Assembly: GCA_945870115.1 (NCBI GenBank)
Contig: CAMBRH010000226.1
Coordinates: forward strand, 1 to 5,829
Origin: Chitinophaga pinensis
GTDB taxonomy: Bacteria; Bacteroidota; Bacteroidia; Flavobacteriales_D; Crocinitomicaceae
Reading direction: 5' to 3'
Length of the DNA: 5,829 bases
Below, one piece after another: positions 1 through 5,304 of this stretch. How positions within the stretch are numbered: position 1 is the first letter of the stretch; every line of letters begins with the position of its first letter. Under the pieces are notes generated by a model, which did no database searches, was not told where the DNA came from, and saw only the letters and a list, made by a program, of their open reading frames with translations. Made by a program: the position numbers and the translations under genes.

Positions 1-1532
1 TAATTTGTTGCACCAGCAACCGCTGTCCAAGCTAAAGTAGCAGTTGTAGAAGCAATTGCACTTGAAGCCAAACCTGTTGGAGCATTGCAAGTAGCTGTCG
101 TTCCAGTAGTAATATTTACTGTGTAATCCTCAACTTCTCCGTAAGTATAGGTACCGCAAGAACTTGTAATTGCAGCATCTTTCATTACAACTCTCATTCT
201 AGTTGAACCAGCAGTTGTAGCTGCAGGAACAGTAAATGAACCAGAAATTGTTGCAGCTCCTGAACCAGAATAAACTAATTCACCAGCATCAGCAAAATCT
301 AAATCTTTGTTGTAATCTATGTAAACTGCGAAATATTCTGTGTAAGCTGTACTAACAAATCCTGGTTTCAAAGAAATTGTATTTGAAGAACCAGCAACTA
401 AATTTGTTGAAATACTTGTAAAATTTCCATAACCTCCATTTGCAGGAGTTGTATTATTGATTGTTCCAACAGTAACGTTATTAATGTACTCATAACTAAC
501 ATTTGTACCATTTGAAGTACAATACGCAGGAGTTGTTGGAGTTGTAGATGTTCCGCAACCATTTGAAGTTTTCAAAGAAGCTCTAGCACCACCTGTTACA
601 AACAATGCTTGCATTCTAGCTTTTTGCCCCAAAGTAAACATATACATTGCTCCATCGTCAACATAATCCATGTAATTCATGTGCATATCTCCTGCATTTG
701 AACAAGATACTTGAGGAAAAGTTGGAGTTCCGTAATTCTCATCAGCTTGATTTGGAGTATCTGAACATTGGTCAGAACCAGTACAAGCTGTTCCATCATC
801 TCCCCAAATATGGTAAAGATTAAACCAGTGACCGATTTCATGCGTTGCAGTTCTTCCTTTATTGAACGGTGCAGAAACTGATCCAGTTGTACCAAAATAA
901 TTGTGGCAGATTACTAATCCATCAGTTGCTGCAGCTCCACCAGGGAATTGTGCGTAACCTAAGATTCCAGTATTTGTTCCAGATTTAATAGCTGGAACAA
1001 TCCAAATATTTAGGTAAGAAGCTGAAGACCAAGCTGCAATACCTGTTGTTGCATTTTTGGCGTCATCAGTATCAGCATCAAAAATAGTTTTTGTAGTACT
1101 TTTTCTGTTGACACCAGTTGTAACATTTCCACTTGGATCCACTGTTGCTAAACAAAAATTAAATTCACAATCAGCAACTAAAGAAGAATAAGCTGAAGGT
1201 GTATTTGACCAATCTGAGTTTAATCTTCTAAAGTCATTATTCAAAACAGTAAGTTGTGATTGAATTTGAGCTAAAGAAATGTTTTGAGCTGCAGTATTAT
1301 ACAATACGTGAACAACAACTGGAATTGTAACTACAGCTTTTTCCATATCAACCGTCCCATTAGCAATCATTTCTTGTGTTTGTTGATTGATTTGGTCTAA
1401 ATTAAATTGAACTGATTGATTTTGTTGAACTGTGGCAGCATGATGACTCATCGTTGCACAAGATCTCTGTCCAAAGACAGAACTTACTGATAACATGAGA
1501 CCTAAACCCAATGTTAAAATTGTTTTTTTCAT
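1..1532 (-). CDS. Secreted M43-family zinc metalloprotease with GEVED and fibronectin type III-like domains (partial, C-terminus outside window)
   Basis: The minus-strand frame is open from an ATG at 1532-1530 to the left edge and gives 510 residues without a stop. Residues 1-21 form a signal peptide (MKKTILTLGLGLMLSVSSVFG), with likely cleavage after Gly21. A short propeptide-like stretch precedes the catalytic domain at about 66-325. The zinc site HEIGHWFNLYH spans 231-241 (ligands His231, His235, His241; general base Glu232), followed by IWGDD, and the Met-turn MNYMDY is at 285-290 (Met288). This pattern is the M43 (pappalysin/cytophagalysin) metzincin family. Residues about 340-475 form a GEVED domain (VYIDYNKDLDFADAGE at 403-418, GEVEDYTV at 465-472). 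A fibronectin type III-like module starts near 482 (CNAPTGL) and runs off the window. Such Bacteroidota proteins usually end in a type IX secretion sorting domain, which would lie outside. The probable role is extracellular protein degradation. The zinc motif has Asn238 where metzincins usually have Gly. Family assignment is firm; substrate unknown. Confidence 0.93.
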   Translation of the reverse strand, partial: MKKTILTLGLGLMLSVSSVFGQRSCATMSHHAATVQQNQSVQFNLDQINQQTQEMIANGTVDMEKAVVTIPVVVHVLYNTAAQNISLAQIQSQLTVLNNDFRRLNSDWSNTPSAYSSLVADCEFNFCLATVDPSGNVTTGVNRKSTTKTIFDADTDDAKNATTGIAAWSSASYLNIWIVPAIKSGTNTGILGYAQFPGGAAATDGLVICHNYFGTTGSVSAPFNKGRTATHEIGHWFNLYHIWGDDGTACTGSDQCSDTPNQADENYGTPTFPQVSCSNAGDMHMNYMDYVDDGAMYMFTLGQKARMQALFVTGGARASLKTSNGCGTSTTPTTPAYCTSNGTNVSYEYINNVTVGTINNTTPANGGYGNFTSISTNLVAGSSNTISLKPGFVSTAYTEYFAVYIDYNKDLDFADAGELVYSGSGAATISGSFTVPAATTAGSTRMRVVMKDAAITSSCGTYTYGEVEDYTVNITTGTTATCNAPTGLASSAIASTTATLAWTAVAGATN

Positions 1533-1560
1533 AGTTTTTTGTTTTTTATAGTTTGCGAGA

Positions 1561-1590
1561 CAAATTTACAACACTTATCGAACAAAACAA
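1561..1590 (-). promoter_or_regulatory. Predicted Bacteroidota-type promoter of the M43 protease gene
   Basis: Read on the minus strand, TTG (1590-1588) is followed by 19 bases and then TAAATTTG (1568-1561). This matches the Bacteroidota consensus of a -33 TTG/TTTG and a -7 TAnnTTTG. Transcription would start around 1554-1557, leaving a short A-rich leader before the ATG at 1532 with no Shine-Dalgarno sequence, which is normal for this phylum. The protease gene is therefore probably transcribed on its own rather than only by readthrough from the lipoprotein gene. Prediction from motif and position only. Confidence 0.6.
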
Positions 1591-1600
1591 GCTTTTCGTC

Positions 1601-1671
1601 AAAAAATACGTGAAATAATCTTACTAAATCGTTTATTTGTGAAATATTTAACAAAATGTTCACGGTTTTTT
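1601..1671 (-). terminator. Possible weak terminator after the lipoprotein gene
   Basis: Just past the lipoprotein stop, minus-strand CGTGAA (1664-1659) can pair with TTCACG (1614-1609), and the outer runs TTTTTT on the plus strand at 1666-1671 and AAAAAA at 1601-1606 can extend the stem. On the minus strand the stem is followed by a T-run. The loop is long (44 bases). A competing 5-bp hairpin with a 15-base loop (1639-1643 with 1659-1663) is also possible. The position fits a terminator between the lipoprotein and protease genes, but the structure is poor. Confidence 0.25.
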
Positions 1672-1672
1672 A

Positions 1673-1915
1673 CTAGAATTGGAACCAGCACTGTGTTTTT
1701 TTAGCTTCAATTAAATTTAAAGAGTCTAAATTTTCGCTTTGCCTAGCATAAATTTCTCTCAATAATAAATCACATTCTGAGTGATCTTTTAATTTTTTTT
1801 CAAAATGCCTATTTAGACATTCACAATGTTCTTCCATCTGAATTTCAATGGATTTCTGCTTACAAGACTGTAATAATATTACTAAAATGATTCCTTTGAA
1901 AATTATTTTTTGCAT
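1673..1915 (-). CDS. Small putative lipoprotein of unknown function, Cys-containing (80 aa)
   Basis: I do not recognise a family for this 80-residue protein. The N-terminus MQKIIFKGIILVILLQSCKQ has a basic start, a hydrophobic core and a lipobox-like L15-Q16-S17-C18, so Cys18 is the probable lipidation site and the mature product would be about 63 residues anchored in the envelope. The mature part is hydrophilic and probably helical, with Cys31 and Cys33 in HCEC, Cys48 and Cys76 near the C-terminus. Four cysteines in so short a protein could form disulfides or bind metal, but no known motif is evident. The ATG at 1915 gives the full signal sequence, and the stop is TAG. It is divergent from the suf operon and lies upstream of the protease gene on the same strand. 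No convincing promoter was found: only TATTTTG at 1968-1962, without a -33 partner. The signal-peptide pattern is the main evidence that the gene is real. Confidence 0.7.
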   Translation of the reverse strand: MQKIIFKGIILVILLQSCKQKSIEIQMEEHCECLNRHFEKKLKDHSECDLLLREIYARQSENLDSLNLIEAKKTQCWFQF

Positions 1916-1929
1916 AATCTTTTATTTTA

Positions 1930-1961
1930 TTTGCATCAATACCATAAAAAAGGTAAATTTG
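1930..1961 (+). promoter_or_regulatory. Predicted promoter of the suf operon
   Basis: TTTG (1930-1933), 20 bases, then TAAATTTG (1954-1961) is a full match to the Bacteroidota housekeeping promoter consensus (TTTG at -33, TAnnTTTG at -7). The start point would fall near 1965-1968, giving a leader of about 105 bases before the first suf gene, unusually long for a plain leader. No closer promoter match was found upstream of sufA, and none upstream of sufB, the four-helix-bundle gene, sufC or sufD. The operon is therefore probably transcribed from here. Motif-based prediction. Confidence 0.6.
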
Positions 1962-1969
1962 CAAAATAA

Positions 1970-2013
1970 TTTAGGCTTATTTAAAATTAATCTAAATAGA
2001 GTTTTAGGCTGAT
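1970..2013 (+). promoter_or_regulatory. Pair of direct repeats in the suf leader, possible operator or RNA element
   Basis: TTTAGGCT occurs at 1970-1977 and again at 2003-2010. In both copies the next three bases are a variable base plus AT, so 10 of 11 positions match. The start-to-start spacing is 33 bases, close to three helical turns. The pair lies just downstream of the predicted start point, where a repressor or leader-RNA element could act. Nothing in the window identifies a regulator, and in an AT-rich region such a pair could occur by chance. Confidence 0.25.
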
Positions 2014-2072
2014 CTTTAATTTAAATGTAAAGTTATAAATAAACAAATAGAAAATTTAATTGTTTTAGAATT

Positions 2073-2396
2073 ATGATAACAGTAACAGAAACAGCTAAAA
2101 AACAAGCACTTCGCTTGATGGAAGACGACGGAAAAGAAGGTTATTTTATCAGAGTTGGGGTTGATGGCGGCGGATGCTCAGGCTTGATGTACCAATTAAC
2201 TTTCGATAATGAGAATAAAGAGGGTGACAAAGAATTTTTTGACAACGGTATAAAAGTCGTGGTTGACAAAAAATCTTACTTATATTTAATAGGAACGACA
2301 CTTGATTTTTCAGGAGGATTAAACGGAAAAGGTTTTGTTTTTCAAAATCCAAATGCGGGAAGAACTTGTGGCTGTGGAGAAAGCTTCTCTTTATGA
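2073..2396 (+). CDS. sufA: A-type iron-sulfur carrier, HesB/IscA/SufA family (107 aa)
   Basis: A-type carriers accept Fe-S clusters from the assembly scaffold and deliver them to apoproteins in the cytoplasm. The protein has the normal family length of about 107 residues and the three invariant cysteines: Cys35 in GGGCSGLMY (residues 32-40) and Cys99 and Cys101 in the C-terminal RTCGCGESF. The start ITVTETAKKQAL and the FSGGLNGKGFVFQNPNA block (79-95) are also typical. The ATG at 2073 is the natural start because the alignable N-terminal ITVT follows it directly; there is no Shine-Dalgarno site. It is the first gene of a suf operon, 78 bases ahead of sufB, so the SufA name is chosen by context; sequence alone does not separate SufA, IscA and ErpA types. 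Its TGA stop overlaps the first base of a heptamer repeat island. Confidence 0.9.
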   Translation: MITVTETAKKQALRLMEDDGKEGYFIRVGVDGGGCSGLMYQLTFDNENKEGDKEFFDNGIKVVVDKKSYLYLIGTTLDFSGGLNGKGFVFQNPNAGRTCGCGESFSL

Positions 2397-2469
2397 ATTA
2401 AGAGTTAAGAATGAAGAATTAAAAATTATCATCGATTCTTCATTCTCAATTCTACATTTTCAATTTTAA
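2396..2469 (+). repeat. Heptamer repeat island with hairpin, sufA-sufB gap
   Basis: This gap is built almost entirely of degenerate 7-base units. The left half holds five units at 2396-2430 (for example AATTAAG, AGTTAAG). The right half holds five units of roughly complementary type at 2435-2469 (for example ATTCTTC, ATTCTCA). The halves form an inverted repeat: AGAATGAAGAAT (2408-2419) pairs perfectly with ATTCTTCATTCT (2435-2446) around a 15-base loop. After one mismatch the stem continues for six more pairs including one G-T (2401-2406 with 2448-2453). There is no T-run directly after the stem, so it is not a classical terminator; it might affect RNA processing or the sufA:sufB expression ratio. 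The structure is seen directly; function is unknown. Confidence 0.7.
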
Positions 2470-2474
2470 AAAAA

Positions 2475-3929
2475 ATGGCAAATTATACAGAAAACGAATT
2501 AGCAAAAGATTTAGAAAATCAAGAATATAAATTTGGTTTTGTAACAGATATTGAATCAGATCAAGCGCCAAAAGGTTTGAATGAGGACATTATTCGTTTT
2601 ATTTCAGCTAAAAAAGAAGAACCTCAATGGTTATTGGATTTTAGATTAAGTGCTTTTAAGGTTTGGCAAGAAATGACTGAACCGAATTGGGCTCACGTGC
2701 ACTATGAAAAACCAAATTTTCAAGACATCATTTATTATTCTGCTCCAAAGCAAACAAAAAAATATGAATCTTGGGACGATGTTGAACCGGAAATGAAAGA
2801 AACCATGAAAAAATTGGGAATTTCAATGGACGAACAACAGCGTTTAACTGGAACAAACATTGCAGTTGATTTCGTCATGGATTCAGTTTCAGTTGCAACT
2901 TCTTTCAAAGCAAAATTATCAGAATTAGGAATAATATTCTGCTCTTTTTCTGAAGCTGTGAAAGAACATCCAGAATTGGTAAAAAAATACATGGGAACAG
3001 TAGTTCCAACATCAGATAATTTTTATGCTGCTTTGAACAGTGCAGTTTTTACGGATGGTTCATTTTGTTATATTCCAAAAGGTGTTAGATGTCCAATGGA
3101 ACTTTCAACTTATTTTAGAATAAACGAAGGTGGAACTGGCCAATTTGAAAGAACATTGGTTGTGGCAGATGCTGGAGCTTACGTTTCTTACCTTGAAGGT
3201 TGTACTGCTCCACAACGTGATGAGAATCAATTACATGCAGCAGTTGTAGAATTAATTGCATTGGATGATGCAGAAATTAAATATTCAACTGTACAAAATT
3301 GGTATCCAGGAGATAAAGACGGCAAAGGTGGAATTTTTAATTTTGTGACCAAAAGAGGTTTGTGTGAAAAAAATGCGAAAATTTCTTGGACGCAAGTTGA
3401 AACCGGTTCTGCAGTAACTTGGAAATATCCATCTTGTATTTTAAAAGGCGATAATTCTGTAGGAGAATTTTATTCAGTAGCAGTTACAAATCATTACCAA
3501 CAAGCTGATACGGGTACAAAAATGATCCACCTTGGGAAAAACACAAAAAGTACAATTATCTCAAAAGGCGTTTCAGCAGGAAAATCAAATAATTCGTACA
3601 GAGGTTTGGTGCAAATTCACAAAAATGCTGACAATGCAAGAAATTTCTCTCAATGTGATTCTTTGTTAATGACAGACGAGTGTGGAGCTCACACTTTTCC
3701 TTACATAGAATGTAAAAATAGTTCTGCAAAAATTGAACACGAAGCAACAACTTCCAAAATTGGTGAGGATCAAATTTTCTATTGCAACCAGCGCGGAATA
3801 AGCACAGAAAAAGCAATTTCTTTAATTGTAAACGGATATTGTAAAGAAGTATTGAATCAATTACCGATGGAATTTGCGGTTGAAGCACAAAAATTATTAG
3901 CAATCTCGTTAGAGGGATCAGTGGGCTAA
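2475..3929 (+). CDS. sufB: Fe-S cluster assembly scaffold protein SufB (484 aa)
   Basis: SufB is the scaffold subunit of the cytoplasmic SufBCD complex, on which Fe-S clusters are built using sulfur delivered by SufS/SufE. The 484 residues match the family's usual length. The N-terminal YKFGFVTDIESD and PQWLLDFRLSAFKVW (residues 18-29 and 50-64) are typical of SufB. The beta-helix core follows, with GSFCYIPKGVRCP (195-207), YLEGCTAPQRDENQLHAAVVEL (239-260, with Cys243) and NFSQCDSLLMTDECGAHTFPY (390-410, with Cys403). The near-invariant C-terminal block KIEHEATTSKIGEDQIFYC is at 419-437, and the protein ends LLAISLEGSVG as complete family members do. Cys403 probably corresponds to the functionally essential cysteine at 405 of E. 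coli SufB; this is from memory of the family. The ATG at 2475 follows an A-run with no Shine-Dalgarno site. The stop codon lies inside a small GGGC-TAAA-GCCC hairpin. Confidence 0.97.
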   Translation: MANYTENELAKDLENQEYKFGFVTDIESDQAPKGLNEDIIRFISAKKEEPQWLLDFRLSAFKVWQEMTEPNWAHVHYEKPNFQDIIYYSAPKQTKKYESWDDVEPEMKETMKKLGISMDEQQRLTGTNIAVDFVMDSVSVATSFKAKLSELGIIFCSFSEAVKEHPELVKKYMGTVVPTSDNFYAALNSAVFTDGSFCYIPKGVRCPMELSTYFRINEGGTGQFERTLVVADAGAYVSYLEGCTAPQRDENQLHAAVVELIALDDAEIKYSTVQNWYPGDKDGKGGIFNFVTKRGLCEKNAKISWTQVETGSAVTWKYPSCILKGDNSVGEFYSVAVTNHYQQADTGTKMIHLGKNTKSTIISKGVSAGKSNNSYRGLVQIHKNADNARNFSQCDSLLMTDECGAHTFPYIECKNSSAKIEHEATTSKIGEDQIFYCNQRGISTEKAISLIVNGYCKEVLNQLPMEFAVEAQKLLAISLEGSVG

Positions 3930-3934
3930 AGCCC
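3923..3934 (+). repeat. Small GC-rich hairpin overlapping the sufB stop codon
   Basis: GGGC-TAAA-GCCC can form a 4-bp all-GC stem with a TAAA loop, or 5 bp with a 2-base loop. The loop contains the sufB stop codon (3927-3929). It ends exactly where the first GATTACA unit begins at 3935. G/C runs are rare in this AT-rich sequence, so the element stands out. There is no T-run after it, so terminator function is unlikely. Confidence 0.5.
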
Positions 3935-4009
3935 GATTACAGATTGGAAGATTACAGATTACAGATTGCTTCGCATTCCAAGAAAATTAAATTGAAAGCG
4001 AAACAATAT
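3935..4009 (+). repeat. GATTACA heptamer island, left copy flanking the four-helix-bundle gene
   Basis: GATTACA units lie at 3935-3941, 3950-3956 and 3957-3963, with a one-base-longer variant (GATTGGAA) at 3942-3949, and the run ends in GATTGCTTCGC (3964-3974). Bases 3950-4007 match the right copy at 4434-4490: the first 25 bases are identical, then 4-5 unrelated bases, then 25 of 28 match. ATTGCTTCGC (3965-3974) pairs with GCGAAACAAT (3998-4007) with one mismatch around a 23-base loop. The right arm lacks the TGTAATC units found in the other copy. The remainder to the gene start (4010-4035) is AT-rich with no recognisable promoter. Confidence 0.8.
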
Positions 4010-4035
4010 GCGATCAGTTATTTAAAAAGTAAAAA

Positions 4036-4410
4036 ATGGCAACGATAGAAAAATTTGAAGAATTGGAGGTTTACAAATTAAGTATGGAATTATGTACTGA
4101 AATTTACAAGCTTACAAATACTGATAAATTTTCAAAAGATTTTGGACTAAAAGACCAAATTAGAAGATGTTCAGTATCGGTTCCATCAAATATTTCTGAA
4201 GGATATGAAAGAGACGGGAAAAATCAGTTTTTGTATTTCCTACAAATTGCAAAAGGCTCATGTGGAGAATTAAGAACACAATTAAAAATAGCATATAATT
4301 TAGATTATTTAGACGAAAAACAGTATGAAACATTAAACGAAAAATGTATTTCGACAAGCAAACAAATTAAAGGATTTATAAAATATTTAAAAACGTATAA
4401 AGGCAAATAA
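4036..4410 (+). CDS. Four-helix-bundle protein, S23 / 23S rRNA intervening-sequence family (124 aa)
   Basis: The 124 residues show the full family pattern: helix 1 FEELEVYKLSMELCTEIYKL (residues 7-26), the family core FGLKDQIRRCSVSVPSNISEGYER (36-59), the third helix with FLYFLQIAKGSCGELRTQL (65-83), and a fourth amphipathic helix near the C-terminus. Proteins of this family were first noted inside intervening sequences of 23S rRNA genes but are also scattered in Bacteroidota genomes. They share a fold with Avd, the accessory protein of diversity-generating retroelements, which binds nucleic acid. The function of free-standing members is not established. The ATG at 4036 follows an A-run and gives the standard N-terminus. 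It interrupts the suf operon and is probably co-transcribed, since no promoter match lies before it. The frame is intact, with no missing segment. Confidence 0.9.
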   Translation: MATIEKFEELEVYKLSMELCTEIYKLTNTDKFSKDFGLKDQIRRCSVSVPSNISEGYERDGKNQFLYFLQIAKGSCGELRTQLKIAYNLDYLDEKQYETLNEKCISTSKQIKGFIKYLKTYKGK

Positions 4411-4426
4411 AAATTAACAATTAAAA

Positions 4427-4520
4427 GATTACAGATTACAGATTACAGATTGCTTCGCTCTGAAGAAAATTTATTTGAAAGCGAAGCAATCTGTAATCTG
4501 CCAATTTGTAATCTGTAACC
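4427..4520 (+). repeat. GATTACA heptamer island with perfect 20-bp hairpin, right copy
   Basis: Three perfect GATTACA units in tandem (4427-4447) lead into GATTGCTTCGC (4448-4458). The stretch 4439-4458 is exactly complementary to 4481-4500, a 20-bp perfect stem around a 22-base loop (4459-4480). Beyond the stem the right arm has inverted units TGTAATC at 4507-4513 and TGTAACC at 4514-4520, so both arms are built of heptamers. There is no T-run after the stem. The island fills most of the 120-base gap between the four-helix-bundle gene and sufC, ending ten bases before the sufC start. A structure this stable so close to the start codon could affect sufC translation or mRNA stability. Confidence 0.85.
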
Positions 4521-4530
4521 AATATAGATT

Positions 4531-5295
4531 ATGTTAAAAATAACAAATTTACACGCGTCAATTGACGGAAAAGAAATTCTTAAAGGATTAAATTTAGAAG
4601 TAAAAGCTGGAGAAGTTCACGCAATAATGGGACCTAATGGAGCTGGGAAAAGTACTTTGGCAAATGTTTTAGCTGGACGTGATGAATATGAGATTTCTGC
4701 TGGTTCAGTCGATTTTGAAGGAACAGATTTATTAGATTTATCGACAGAAGATCGTGCAAGAGAAGGTTTATTCTTGGCTTTCCAATATCCAGTTGAGATT
4801 CCAGGCGTTTCAAATGTGAACTTTTTGAGAACAGCAATAAATGAAATTCGTGAATACAAAGGCGAAGAAGGAATTTCTGCAAAAGATTTTATGGCATTGG
4901 TTCGTGAAAAATCAAAAATTGTAGAATTAGATTCAAAATTAGCTTCTCGTTCTGTTAACGAAGGTTTTTCTGGTGGAGAAAAAAAGAGAAATGAAATATT
5001 TCAAATGGCGATGTTAAATCCGAAATTAGCGATTTTAGATGAAACGGATTCTGGACTAGATATTGATGCTTTACGTATTGTTGCAAATGGAGTAAATACT
5101 TTGAAATCAAAAGATAATGCAACGGTTGTCATTACTCACTATCAAAGACTTTTAGATTATATAGTTCCAGATTTTGTTCACGTTTTATACGACGGAAGAA
5201 TTGTAAAAACCGGCCCAAAAGAATTAGCTTTAGAATTAGAAGAAAAAGGTTATGATTGGATCAAGGCTGAATTTTCAGAAGTAAAAGCAATTTAA
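4531..5295 (+). CDS. sufC: Fe-S cluster assembly ATPase SufC (254 aa)
   Basis: SufC is the cytoplasmic ABC-type ATPase that powers the SufBCD scaffold. All nucleotide-binding motifs are intact: Walker A GPNGAGKST (residues 34-42), Q-loop Gln85 in LAFQYP, signature FSGGEKKRNE (146-155), Walker B LAILDE (166-171), the D-loop SGLD (174-177) and the switch His203 in VITHYQ. The signature variant SGGEKKRNE and the FQYPVEIPGV stretch (84-93) are characteristic of SufC rather than of transporter ATPases. The length is normal. The ATG at 4531 directly precedes the conserved LKITNLHASIDGKEIL and lies ten bases after the repeat island. sufD begins nine bases after its stop, so the two are clearly co-transcribed. 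No membrane segments are present, as expected. Confidence 0.97.
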   Translation: MLKITNLHASIDGKEILKGLNLEVKAGEVHAIMGPNGAGKSTLANVLAGRDEYEISAGSVDFEGTDLLDLSTEDRAREGLFLAFQYPVEIPGVSNVNFLRTAINEIREYKGEEGISAKDFMALVREKSKIVELDSKLASRSVNEGFSGGEKKRNEIFQMAMLNPKLAILDETDSGLDIDALRIVANGVNTLKSKDNATVVITHYQRLLDYIVPDFVHVLYDGRIVKTGPKELALELEEKGYDWIKAEFSEVKAI

Positions 5296-5304
5296 TTATT
5301 GATT

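Larger units (their letters stand above)
3935..4520 (+). mobile_element. Putative cassette: four-helix-bundle gene between two heptamer-repeat hairpins
   Basis: A gene unrelated to Fe-S assembly sits between sufB and sufC, which are normally adjacent, and is bracketed by two near-identical repeat islands in the same orientation (3950-4007 and 4434-4490). The whole unit is about 586 bases and contains no recombinase or transposase. No clear target-site duplication is visible at its ends. It may be a non-autonomous element, a gene that hitchhiked between two dispersed repeats, or a locus where repeats accumulated after insertion. The arrangement is seen; mobility is inferred. Confidence 0.4.

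Noticed and set aside
677..895. A 72-codon minus-strand open frame within the protease region
   Set aside because: It lies in another frame of the M43 protease gene, whose own frame is supported by signal peptide, zinc motif, Met-turn and GEVED domain; the shorter frame has no recognisable features.
1962..1968. Minus-strand promoter for the lipoprotein gene (TATTTTG)
   Set aside because: It lacks one base of the TAnnTTTG box, and there is no TTG at suitable distance upstream on that strand.
2735..2992. Antisense open frames within sufB, such as this 85-codon one and the 115-codon one at 3556-3903
   Set aside because: They are opposite strongly conserved sufB coding sequence and show no motif, signal peptide or plausible start context.
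4036..4410. Intervening sequence of a 23S rRNA gene
   Set aside because: The gene family was first seen there, but the neighbours are sufB and sufC and there is no rRNA sequence nearby.
3935..4520. CRISPR array
   Set aside because: Repeats are 7 bases and directly tandem without unique spacers, and there are no cas genes.
3935..4520. Diversity-generating retroelement, suggested by the Avd-like fold of the four-helix-bundle protein
   Set aside because: There is no reverse transcriptase, and no template/variable repeat pair with adenine-biased differences in the window; the flanking repeats are hairpins, not protein-coding variable regions.
4427..4520. Rho-independent terminator between the four-helix-bundle gene and sufC
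   Set aside because: The stem is strong but is followed by CCAATTTG rather than a T-run, and termination here would cut off sufC and sufD, for which no separate promoter match was found.
4617..4882. Overlapping antisense open frames within sufC
   Set aside because: They cover the Walker A and Q-loop coding region of sufC and are shadows of its codon pattern.
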